From positions 806,001-870,000 of the forward strand of contig NTMA01000003.1 in the NCBI GenBank assembly GCA_002917075.1: 64,000 nucleotides of DNA. The letters run 5' to 3'. The first letter of the stretch is position 1; each line of letters starts with the position of its first letter. Source of the DNA: Hawksworthiomyces lignivorus. Its lineage: Eukaryota > Ascomycota > Sordariomycetes > Ophiostomatales > Ophiostomataceae. Below, piece by piece: positions 1 to 9,588 of the stretch. A program made the position numbers and the translations under genes. The notes below the pieces were generated by a model, which did not search any database, had not been told where the DNA came from, and worked only from the letters and a program-made list of their open reading frames with translations.

Positions 1-757
1 ATGCGGTAGGCCCACTCGTCGTTGCGGTTTACGGAGCCCTTGTTGACAGCTACGGCAAAGAACTGACCGATGACCCAGCACATGTTGATAAAGGTCGTCA
101 GGTAGGGGCGGAGCACGACCGGGGCGACTTCAGAGGCGTACGCCGGGGTGACGCTCTGGAACGCGCCCCATGGGATGCCTAAAGGTCAGTCAGCATTGTA
201 TCGGGAAGAAGATCGGCACAGAAGAGGACAAAAGGAAACCAACCACATAGGACTTCGCCTAATACCAGGATCTGGATGTTGGGCGCAAAAAACATGACAA
301 AAACAAATGCAATCATCGAGACCAGCGCCAGAATCGTCGTCATCTTGTATCCCCAGCGGTCCGCCGTCCACCCTGCTAGGACAAGCCCAATGATCTCGCC
401 CGCCCGCGCCCCATTTGACAAACCCGACTGCCACGCCGCCGATATGGCGTACGTATCTTTGCCCGGCACGAGGTCGCCAAATTTGCGGTTGAACACGGGC
501 GACGCGTACAAGTTGCCCAGCAGCGCCAGGTCGTAGCCTTCCATGATGAGGGTGGCAGAGAGCAGGATGGACCAGCCAATAGCCTTGGGATAGGTGCGGA
601 TGGCCTCTAGCAGGCCCATGTGGATCTCGGCCTCAGCGCCGACCTTGGCGTCACTGACAAGGGCCGCGACGTCAGGGGCTGTGGCCGTCTCCTCATGCCG
701 GGCACCAACGCCTTTTTCGGTGAGGGTTACATGTTTTTGCTCGGCCATCGTGATCAT
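1..757 (-). CDS. MFS alpha-glucoside (maltose) permease, 5' part
   Basis: Sugar:proton symporter of the fungal maltose/alpha-glucoside permease group in the plasma membrane. Coding parts are 757-244 and 178-1, joined over a 65-bp intron (243-179). The splice restores the motif GEVLCGIPWGAFQSVTPAY followed by ASEVAPVVLRPYLTTFINMC, a family hallmark, and the reading frame then runs off the window edge. Visible are the cytosolic N-terminus, helix 1 with MEGYDLALLGNLYASP, and the loop GLVLAGWTADRWGYK, the MFS signature between helices 2 and 3. The start may be Met at 757 or the Met three codons later (748). About 230 of an expected 500-plus residues are present. It is divergent from the maltase at 1634, forming a typical maltose-use pair, so co-induction is likely. 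Substrate specificity between maltose and other alpha-glucosides cannot be fixed from sequence. Confidence 0.9.
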
Positions 758-1633
758 TGACTGTAGAAATTGGATCGAGAAAAAGGAGAAAAGAGAAAGG
801 AGGAAGAAGGTGAAGTTAAGAGAAGAGAGAGTAAGAGTGGCCTAGAAGAATAATAGCTGAGATGTCACCTCCTTCTGTGCGATGTCTTTCGCCGGGTGAT
901 GGCATCCTCTTATAACCCGAAAAATGCGTCTTCATTCATGATTTATGATGGCCACTTTTTCTAGTTCCCCGGAATTTTTTATTTATCTCGGTAAAGTCGT
1001 GCGTCGGGAATTTGCAACATCAAAAGAAGAATAAGAAGGGACTCGTTGTGGGGAAACCTGGAGATGGATGGTGGATTCTCAGTTAAAATTCTCACCGATT
1101 CTCGTGCGGAGAAATCTCTTGGAGACTTTTAGAGAGAGAGGTCATGGGCAAGAAAGGCAAAAAAGATTCAAGAAGGTCTTTAGCAACAGGAGACTCCGCC
1201 GCTAGTGCTCCAATAGCGGAGCCTCCGTCAGATATTCGAGCTTGGCATAGCAAGTTAATGAACCATGAGTCAAGATGAGGCGGAGAATTTCCGGCAATAG
1301 TGTCGAATTAGTCGTCGAACACGGAGGCTCCTATTTGAAAGGAATGAAATAAGTGGTCATGCCGTCCGGACAATAGACGAAGAAGCACGGGACGCCATTC
1401 AGACATCGCGTACCTATTTTGTGTCATTACATGGTCTAATCGTTTGTTTGCAGTAGTACTATTACAACACGGAGATTGACCCCCAAGAGGTAAAATGGAG
1501 TTTACATGAGATGTGGTCGAGTCTCTTTCCCATTAAGAAGATTTTCTATTCGCAATCACCTTGTTTTGTTATATTGTCGCTGTCTTCCCTAAAAGAAAAA
1601 AAAAAGGTAGAAAAAAGTACACCGTCTAATATC
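758..1633. promoter_or_regulatory. Shared promoter of the maltose permease/maltase pair
   Basis: This 876-bp gap separates two divergent genes of one pathway, so it must hold both promoters. A TTATAAGAGG stretch on the minus strand near 905-915 is a possible TATA element about 150 bp upstream of the permease start. Several CGG/CCG triplets lie at 1180-1350, but I found no clean CGGN8(A/C)GG AmyR-type site by eye. A CT-rich tract and an A-run (about 1590-1615) precede the maltase ATG. Confidence 0.5.
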
Positions 1634-3466
1634 ATGGGCTCCATCGTCTGGGATGATGCCAACCAGTTTGCTGGCCGAGAGCCCTGGTGGAAGGCCGCTT
1701 GCTTCTACCAGGTCTACCCGGCCAGCTTCAAAGATTCCAACGGCGACGGCTGGGGCGACCTCCCTGGGCTGATCTCAAAGCTCGACTACCTCGCAGACCT
1801 CGGTGTCGACGTCGTTTGGGTCTCTCCCATTTTCGAGAGCCCCCAGAAGGATATGGGTTACGACGTGTCTGATTATCAAAAGATCTACGCGCCGTATGGC
1901 ACGGTCGAAGATGTTGACGTGCTGGTCACCGAGTGCCACAAGCGGGGCCTCAAGATTATACTAGATCTAGTAGTGAACCACACCTCCTCTGAGCACAACT
2001 GGTTCCGCGAGTCGCGCTCCTCCAAGACCAACCCTAAACGCGACTGGTACATCTGGAAGCCGGCGCGGTACGACGCCCAGGGGCAGCGCCAGCCGCCGAC
2101 AAATTGGCGTGGCTATTTTGCCGGCTCGACATGGACGTGGGATGAGCAGACGCAGGAGTACTATTTGCACCTGTACGCGCCAGATCAGCCAGATCTCAAC
2201 TGGGAGAACCCAGCGCTCCGCGAGGCTGTCTACGACAACACAATGCGCTTCTGGTTGGAGCGCGGTGTGGATGGCTTCCGCATCGACACGGTGAACAAGT
2301 ACTCGAAGCGACAAGACTACATGGACGCGCCCGTGACTGACCCGGACTCGCCGCACCAACCAGCACCCGAGATGTGGTGCAACGGCCCGCGCATCCACGA
2401 ATTCCTGCGCGAGATGCAAGAGCGGGTCCTGGCGCCGTACGGCGCTGTGTCGGTAGGGGAGTTGTCCCTGACCCCCTGTCCGTCACAGGTGATCCCCTAT
2501 GTGTCGCGCGCACGCCGAGAGCTCGACATGGTCTTTGAGTTCTCCATCATCCGGCTGGGCAACGGCGACGGCTTCGGCGGCAAGTATCTGTACGCGCCCT
2601 TTTCCCTGTCGACGCTCAAGGCCTACAGCCAGACGTGGCAATCGTTTGTCGAGGGCATCGACGCCTGGGCCACCGTCTTCTGCGAGAACCACGACAATGG
2701 CCGCGCCGTCGACCGTTGGGGCGACAGCTCGTCGCCGTACTGGCGCCGCCGCTCCGCGCGCGTCATCGCCCTGTGGCAAACCACGCTGACCGGCACGCTG
2801 TTCCTGTACCAGGGTCAGGAGCTGGGCATGACCAACATGCCGCAAGACTGGGACATCGCCGAGTACAAGGACATTGAGAGCAACAACTACTATGCCGAGG
2901 CCGTGGCTGCAGGCGATGATGAAAAGGTCAAGGCGACCATGCATGGCCTCCAGATCATGGCCCGCGACCACGCCCGCCTGCCCTTTCAGTGGGATGACTC
3001 TCCACACGCGGGTTTCACCGACGCCGACGGGGTGCGCACGCGACCCTGGATGCGCGTCAATGACAACTACCGCGAGATCAACGCAGCCCAACAGAGCCGT
3101 GACCCAGATTCTGTGTTGAGCTATTACAAGCACTGCCTCGTCCAGCGCAAACAACATAAGGACCTATTCATATTCGGTAGCTTCCGCCTGCTGGACCCAG
3201 CAGACGAGCAGGTGTTTGCGTACGTCAAAGAGAGCTCGGTTCCAGTGGACGGAGCAGAATTTGCCATCAAGCGAAGGGCCGTTGTGGTGCTGAATATGTC
3301 GCAAGAGACGACGACGGGTCCAGACGTTTGTGCGGCTCTGGGCTGTAAAGAAACCCAAGTGCGGCTACTGGATGAGACATTCCGTAACTCTACAAAAGAG
3401 CTGAAAAAGGGACGACCTACTTTAGAAGGATGGGAAGGAAGAGTGTATGTCAATTTCAATCTTTAG
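1634..3466 (+). CDS. GH13 alpha-glucosidase (maltase)
   Basis: Intracellular alpha-1,4-glucosidase that hydrolyses maltose and short alpha-glucosides taken up by the neighbouring permease. The product is 610 residues. The open frame extends 41 codons further upstream, but that part includes a lysine run from an A-rich leader; the Met at 1634 (context ATCATGG, MGSIVWDDANQF) fits the family start. GH13 hallmarks are present: KIILDLVVNHTS (region I), nucleophile Asp218 in DGFRIDTVN, acid/base Glu276 in SVGELSLTP, and transition-state Asp354 in CENHDNGR. These sit within two residues of the yeast isomaltase positions (215/277/352), supporting an alpha-glucosidase or oligo-1,6-glucosidase rather than an amylase. 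There is no signal peptide and no intron. Confidence 0.93.
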   Translation: MGSIVWDDANQFAGREPWWKAACFYQVYPASFKDSNGDGWGDLPGLISKLDYLADLGVDVVWVSPIFESPQKDMGYDVSDYQKIYAPYGTVEDVDVLVTECHKRGLKIILDLVVNHTSSEHNWFRESRSSKTNPKRDWYIWKPARYDAQGQRQPPTNWRGYFAGSTWTWDEQTQEYYLHLYAPDQPDLNWENPALREAVYDNTMRFWLERGVDGFRIDTVNKYSKRQDYMDAPVTDPDSPHQPAPEMWCNGPRIHEFLREMQERVLAPYGAVSVGELSLTPCPSQVIPYVSRARRELDMVFEFSIIRLGNGDGFGGKYLYAPFSLSTLKAYSQTWQSFVEGIDAWATVFCENHDNGRAVDRWGDSSSPYWRRRSARVIALWQTTLTGTLFLYQGQELGMTNMPQDWDIAEYKDIESNNYYAEAVAAGDDEKVKATMHGLQIMARDHARLPFQWDDSPHAGFTDADGVRTRPWMRVNDNYREINAAQQSRDPDSVLSYYKHCLVQRKQHKDLFIFGSFRLLDPADEQVFAYVKESSVPVDGAEFAIKRRAVVVLNMSQETTTGPDVCAALGCKETQVRLLDETFRNSTKELKKGRPTLEGWEGRVYVNFNL

Positions 3467-3992
3467 AATAGATTTTGTTCAATAGACTTCATAATCGGAA
3501 TCAGTAAAACTTTTTGTACTTATTAGGCTTGCTTCCTCTTAACATTGATTTACCAAAGGGGTATTAGTAGTCGAGAAAATGCTATTCTGGCCGCCGTTTT
3601 CAGTAGGTGTGAGATGCGGTGTCATCGCTCCAAGGCGGCAGACCATATAGACCCTTCTTATATCGCGCCAAGGCTTCCGTTTCCGTGAAATCCTGTACCG
3701 ACTCTTACGAAGAGGCCGCGTACCCGGTCCATTGAACATTTATCTGCCATCCGTGGTCACGGCGTCTGAACTAAAATTCGGTCGACCTTTTATTCGTCTA
3801 CACTGTCGACCTGTATTGGCGATGACTTGTTGTAGATACGTTTTTGACTCGGCAACGGATCGTTCTCAGTTCTCTTAGAACATAAACTCCACTAAGACTG
3901 ATTACTTTGGCAAGGAAACTTCACCTAGGAGTACTCTTGTAGCACTCTTAACGCTGTCGTCAACTTAGCCCTGTTTTGTATAAATTTTTTGT
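3467..3992. other. Intergenic, no gene seen
   Basis: This is the 3' flank of the maltase and of the convergent HET gene. Short open frames here (for example 3539-3739 minus) show no family motif. A stretch near 3580-3607 (GGCCGCCGTTTTCA core) resembles one near 24850-24878 and may be a transposon remnant. Confidence 0.5.
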
Positions 3993-6627
3993 TTACAGAA
4001 CGCAGACTTCAACTTCTGGGGAGCCTTTGAGCCATTCTATTAGATGCTCGGTCGACGTCATGTCCACTACTCCCCGGGTCAGATTATACGGCTTATTTGA
4101 CGCGTAAGTTATACTGGTCGCCAACCCAACACGTTTGAATTTTGGTCGTTTTACTTCAACCGCGAACGGAGCAGACGCTGGCGCTGCTGGCGGTACTACG
4201 TCCTTTAGCGGCACCAACGCCAAGCAGTACATCTGCACACCGTCACAGATGAGAGGCATGCACCAGATGTACGGCTCGGTGAACGGTACGGTCGTGTCAT
4301 CGGCTTCGACGTCGGCCAGCTCCCCGTGGGAGGCGTAGGAAATTTGGCAAATCGCCTCGCTGCCAACCGCACCGGCTGCGTTGTCTTCACTGGGCGACCC
4401 ATCCGGGACGAGCTTCAGGAAGACGTCATCGTTTCCGGCGTGGGTAGATTTGGACGAAGTCCGCTTGTCGTGGCCTTGGAGCACGACGCGACCGCGCCCC
4501 ATGTGGCCGCGGAGGACGACTTCCCCGGCAACCACCTCGCCGAGCAAGTTTGCAGCATATCGCGGGGTCGTCCAGCAGTCAACAATGGCACACTCGATGG
4601 CGCGCGCGCGAGCATGTAGGCGCTCTTCGTATTTATTGCTGGGTATGCGACGGCTAGCCAGCATCTTCACAGGTTCCTTCGTGCTGGCCCACGACCAGGA
4701 CGGGGCCCGGTACTCCGCTGTCACCGGCGCCACCATAGCTGACGGAGACACTACTGGAAGATTTGTCGCACTGTTGCCTTGGGAGGCATTCAGGGCCGCG
4801 TTCGCCGTAAGGCGGCCTACCCTCATGGCGTCGCCTTTGACCTTCCAGGCCAGGTCTTGGCGGAGCTCGGTCAACCACAGCCCGGCGCGGTACACGCGCG
4901 ACGGGTCGGCCTCCCCCAGGGAGCGCGCGAGCTCCGCCGCCATGCCCGCCAGGGCTGGCAGCTTGTCTTTGTCGAGCGTGAGCTTGCGGTTTGTGAATTC
5001 GGACACGACATCGCGCCAGTTCTCGTACGTCTTGGCGATTTGCCGGCTGCTGTCGCTCCTGCTGTCGTTCCGACTACCGTCTTCTTTGCGTCCGGAGAGG
5101 CCTAGGGCTAGGTCATAGTCTTCGGTCTCCATATATTTACCGTACAACTGGCCCTCGGGAAGACATTCGCAAGCTAGCAATGATTCACACGTCCAGCGCA
5201 CTTCATGCGCATCAAACGACAGCGCCCGGCCGGACAGAACCCACTCCTGTAGAGTCCAGCCGCGCTCGTGTAGCGGTGCACTGGTCTCGTAAAGCTTGCG
5301 CATCATATCCAGTGGGCGCATCCCATTGGGTATGCGGAAGGTCTCCCAGTGGTTCAGCCGCCGCTGCATATAGCAGCGGCCTGCCGGGCTGCCTTGCGCT
5401 GTGCTATTGTCGGACATATCGGATGTCCGTTTAAGGCAGTGTGCCAGCCTGTCGAACATGGGTACGCGGCACAGCGCGGCCAGGTGGCCGTCGCGCTGGC
5501 GGAAGATGCCCATGTCATCGCTGGCGGCCTCGTCCGCGAAGATCGTCAGCGTGGCCTCACGGAAGTAGCGGCCCATTTGCGCAGCCTCGCGCTGCCACTC
5601 GTCTTCCGCATCCTGCACGATGCACAGACTATCGATCCACAGGTAGCGGTGGCCCAGGTGCCGCGTGATGGCCACGGCGTCGCGAAATGTTTGCGGCAGC
5701 GCGGACAGCGGAATGCTCGCCTGGCGCTCCGCCAGTGTGTGTGCCTCGGTTGTGAAGAGGCGGTGTGGGCCCCAGCAATGGCTCAGGCACACATAATCGC
5801 CGCACTCGCCGAACTGCGTAGTGTACAGGAACAAATTCTTGTCCCCCGAGATGCCGACGGCGACGTCCAGAACCCGCGTCGGCAGCAGCTGCGTCTGGGC
5901 CTGGCGGACCTGGCGGCATGCTGCATGCTTTGTATCGCAGGTCTGCAGCCAAAGCCGCGCACGGTCCAGCGCCGCGCAACTACCCGTGTCCGTATCGGCA
6001 GCCACGTCTTGGTTCCCCAACAGTGCCTCTTCCTTGTCTAAGTTTTGTACTTTAGCAAAACCCGCTTCTAGCCGGAATCTTCTTCGGTGGCGCTAAAAAA
6101 TCAAAAAAGATCTTACCTGGAAGACCTGACAAGAGGCAAAGGCTGACAGTCGACCGGCGGCAGCCTGCATCCACGTCTGTCCAGTGCACGATAACTTTGG
6201 TCCGGTTTTTCGGCTCATTTTCTAGTGTTTCCCCGAGAATCATCTCCAAGAACACCGGCGCCGAAATGTCCTCGAGGTCCGGTGCGGGATGAGCAGCCGG
6301 TTGAAATAGATCGACAATCACCTCGCCCGGCTGCGGCTCGACACCTTTTGCGAACACTTTCTCCATCACATATTCGGCGAGTTCAAATTCGTCTTCCACT
6401 TTATGTCGCCCTTCGTTGAAGTCCACAATGCCGGCCAAGATGATTGCACAAAGTCGGCAGTCGCCTTGGCCTGCTGAAAGCTCTAACGCCTCTAACGTGG
6501 AGTGGTGCGCGTAAAATACGCGCACCTCCACACCAGAGCCTAGCGCCTGGTATGTTGGCCCATGATATGGCCGTGCGCAATCGATAGCTTCGCAAATCTC
6601 ACACAGTTGAATTCCCGTTGCAGCCAT
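3993..6627 (-). CDS. HET-domain protein, WxC/CxxC type
   Basis: Putative heterokaryon-incompatibility protein of 851 residues. Two exons, 6627-6117 and 6037-3993, are joined over a 79-bp intron (6116-6038, GTAAGA...CTTAG) that keeps one frame. The N-terminal 170 residues carry CEICEAIDC and GDCRLCAIIL, the cysteine pairs usual ahead of this HET subtype, followed by the spacer LWLQTCDTKHAAC. The HET domain begins near residue 252 with YVCLSHCWGP and continues with RYLWIDSLCIVQDAEDEW and later LHERGWTLQEWVLSGRAL. The rest is a variable C-terminal region without a recognised domain. HET domains trigger regulated cell death when activated by a non-self partner (family knowledge); the partner here is unknown. 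Confidence 0.9.
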
Positions 6628-7205
6628 AGTATTGTCTCGGGTTTTGTGAGATATTGTTGCTGGGAGATGGGGTTGTGACGAGATGCTGGAAGTCGAGTGA
6701 GAAGAAATTTAAGTGAAATGTGAAGTTGAATCAGGAATACGCACTCAACAGCACAGATCTTCGCAGCCTGACGTTTAGCAAGGCTAAACGTTGTAGAGAG
6801 AGTGTACTTCTGCCCAATGAACTCAGTATAAACAGAATTTTTTTCCTGATTACCTTCCAATCACTTCGACACAGCCAAGTCAAGGCAGCTAAAGTAGCGA
6901 ATGCCGTTGAGAGATGATAGACAGAATATGCAGCGTCTGTGCTAACTCTCCAAAATCGGCTAGTCAATAGTCTCTATGGCGTTGTGTATCAATGAAGCAG
7001 ATGTAGCTTTTGAGGCAAGCTTTGGGGTCTTTGTCCTAATATCTGAGCACGCACTGTGATACCCAATAGCCGATGTGCATAAGGAAATGGATCACTGAGA
7101 AGGGGACAACAGCCATCCAAAAGACAAAACCCATGTATTGAAACGAATTGCCCTTAACCTTAGCACAATAATGACTAATAATAATGATATATCGAGTGGT
7201 AGAAG
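6628..7205. other. Upstream region of the HET gene, no further gene seen
   Basis: Presumed promoter of the minus-strand HET gene, becoming AT-rich and repeat-like towards 7140-7205. Overlapping short frames on both strands (6720-6967) show no motifs and conflict with one another. Confidence 0.4.
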
Positions 7206-7528
7206 TACATAGCTATTGAATTTCAGCACCTCACCGTGCTAAAGGACAACAGATCACAGCAGAGTAGGCACTAATTTATAGTGGGTCTAATGGGGCTTAC
7301 AGGGCTTGTAGGGCCCTGTAATGTAACCAACTTTAGCTCCAAACTAATTTATTCAATAACTAACCAATCAGTATAGCTATAGGCACAAGAGTGGACTGTT
7401 GAGAAGAGAATTTTCTGCTTCTCATAGTCCTACCGACCCCTTGGTAGTCAGAGGTTTGGATGGGGCCACATTGCTTACGATTTTCTGAAATTCCGCAGAA
7501 TCATTCTGTCAAACATGGCATTGTATTC

Positions 7529-7580
7529 CTACGGTGGATTCTTGGACCTACTGCGTACATAAGCACGACTGTTAAATAGG
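7529..7580 (+). repeat. 52-bp dispersed repeat, copy 1
   Basis: Matches 43353-43404 at 47 of 52 positions, same orientation. The core is GGTGGATTCTTGGACCTA. It lies inside the inverted-repeat element, 43 bp before the LTR insertion. Confidence 0.7.
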
Positions 7581-7623
7581 TTGAATTTTTCTGTGCAGGC
7601 AGGTAGAGTTGTCAAGTTCAGAT

Positions 7624-7876
7624 TGTTAGGGAGTACGATGAATTAGGTGAGGAAGCACAGACAATAGAGGTGGATTCTTAACAGAGGCTAGCTGAGGGAT
7701 TATTCACAAGACTGAACCTTAAGGTTCCAAGTTTCAATTAAGAGTCCCAGGCGACTCGAGCGCTATTTATGATAGTTTCTAGGAGGCTCGTGGCAAGCGG
7801 TCACGATCCCTGCACTTGTCTCTCACGTGCTCCATCACGTGCTTTGGCTGCTCGGCACTGCGGTTGTCCCGTAACA
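7624..7876 (+). mobile_element. Solo LTR with perfect 5-bp target duplication
   Basis: A 253-bp sequence beginning TGTTAGGGAGTAC and ending GTAACA, with TGTTA/TAACA terminal inverted repeats. It is flanked on both sides by CAGAT (7619-7623 and 7877-7881), a direct sign of integrase-mediated insertion. A second copy is at 41276-41531. No internal retrotransposon sequence remains, so this is the product of LTR-LTR recombination. Strand is assigned arbitrarily to match the second copy. Confidence 0.88.
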
Positions 7877-8512
7877 CAGATAGGTTAGATCCATTCAGTA
7901 GAAGGAAGAGATTAATCTAAGAGACAGTCTGAGGGATAAGCCCTCTAAATAGCAGTAGATACAGTGCAGAATCTACAGTACCCAATAGATATCCGTGCGG
8001 TAGTAGATCAGGGGCTACGCATAACTCAACAATAGCTTGCTACATAGATAGTAGGTTAGAACCTAGCCTAGTTATGGCCTAGAACAGTATAGGGTTGGAA
8101 GGCTTGTCTACCCTCGACGGCTTGTCTATGCTTACCCTCGAGGGTGATTTGGTGTAGACCGTTGGGCCGGGGGGGGGGGGGGATGCTGCAATACTAGTGA
8201 CTCGATCTTTGATTTTTCCATACAAAATAGTTTTGCGTAAAAATAATTTTGGGAGCACCCTCGCCTTTTCCAAAGCTCTGAGTGCCAAGATGTCGGTGGG
8301 ACTGCGAGAAGCAGAAAATTCTCTTCCCAATAGTCCCATAGCTATAGTGGTTGAATAGTTACTGAATTTACAAGTTTGGTGCCAACTTTGGTGATATTAC
8401 AGGGTCTTACAGGCCCTGCATGTCCCGCAAGGCTTATCCCTTTTAGTGCTTACTCTGCTGTGACCTGTTGCTCTACAGTGCGGTGAGGCGCTGTAGCTCA
8501 ACAGCTGTATAT

Positions 8513-9588
8513 ACATATATATATATGTGGTCGTCGAGGAGGTCCAAAGGACTCCAGCCAATAAGAAAGAAAGGATTCGGCCCATATTTCCTAGTCGAGG
8601 TGGCCGCCACTTCCTGTGGGCACAACAGCGGCTCCAGATCCATCATTTTAGTGAGTATGTGCCATCATTTTTGGAGTAGCCAGCAATGGCATCAATATGT
8701 GCCTAGTATCATCGAGCTGCCATGCTGTGGAAAGAGCCACATCTAATCGTTTATACGCAGACTGTGTCATCTTTCTCGATTTTAACTAGGTAGTTCAGAC
8801 AGTATCTTGTTCGGCACCTTAGTGTGCTAATTTCTAAAGCGTGCGCTTTCGTTGAACTGAAGAGAGCTGTACCATGTGTTCTAAATTTAATAGCTTCGCC
8901 TAACAAGGGTTGTTGTGTGGCCTTTTGTCGCATGTGGTTTAATAGCTTCGGTATTCCTGGTGATATTCATTTGATTGGCCAGGACTACAACTCGGAGGAT
9001 TTTGTGGCTCGTAAAATGTCGAAAGAGGTTAGCCTCGTATAAAATGCTTCGTACGGAGACTGAAGACAGGACAAGCGGGTCCACTCGTCGATTTGCATGG
9101 CATTTCGTAGCCTTCGTACTTTGCCGCTTTTGGCTTATTACGAGCCGTGCACCCAGGTACAAGGCCCGGTAGTTTTGCGAAGACGTCAAGTTCCGAACGG
9201 TGGCGGTTACATTGCCTCGATCTGTTGACTTGATAATTTCCTACGCCTTCATAGGTATTCATTCTGTTTCCTTATATATATCTTCAACTTTCCTTACAAT
9301 GTCTAATAATGAACCCGTGCCATAGCATCTTGCATCTCAACTGTTTGAATCAATCCATCAAGAAAGACTCTTAAAGACTGATATGCTGAAACCAACGATC
9401 CAGTTTTCATTCACCCGTCAAAATTATCAGAGTCCATAGACATCATCTAGGATTTTCTCGAAAAGAACCTAGGTGCCTCCCAAGTGTTAGTTTCCCCACT
9501 GGGGTGTGTTTTTCATCTTTTGCTAACTAGCTACCTGTGGCTGCAGGTATCACAGTCAGAGACACATCGACAAATTCCTACTTATAAC
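8513..9588. other. Intergenic between repeat element and ABC transporter
   Basis: No convincing gene. It contains a 47-bp repeat (8583-8629) and the upstream region of the ABC transporter. The sequence near 9487-9546 (GTGTTAGTTT...CTGCAG) looks like a 5' UTR intron, which would remove the 35 in-frame codons upstream of the chosen ATG at 9589. Confidence 0.4.
8583..8629 (+). repeat. 47-bp dispersed repeat, copy 1
   Basis: About 80% identical by eye to 33980-34026, sharing CATATTTCCTA, TGGCCGCCA and AACAGC. Not part of any recognised gene. Confidence 0.5.

Larger units (their letters stand above)
7206..8512. mobile_element. Non-coding element with long terminal inverted repeats
   Basis: The left arm (about 7206-7437) matches the reverse complement of the right arm (about 8292-8512) over roughly 220-230 bp, about three quarters identical by eye. 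Shared blocks include the reverse-complement pair around CCTCACCG, TCACAGCAGAGTA, CCCTGTAAT and GAGAAGAGAATTTTCTGC. The outer ends are AGCTATTGA and AGCTGTTGA. No transposase frame lies between the arms, so this is a non-autonomous or foldback-type DNA element. The interior includes a solo LTR (7624-7876), a 52-bp repeat (7529-7580) and a 14-nt G run (8169-8182). The exact ends and target duplication are unresolved (a TA duplication is possible). Confidence 0.7.

Noticed and set aside
9484..9588. Extra 35 N-terminal codons for the ABC transporter
   Set aside because: The segment looks like a leader/5' UTR intron and does not match the family N-terminus; the ATG at 9589 fits better.
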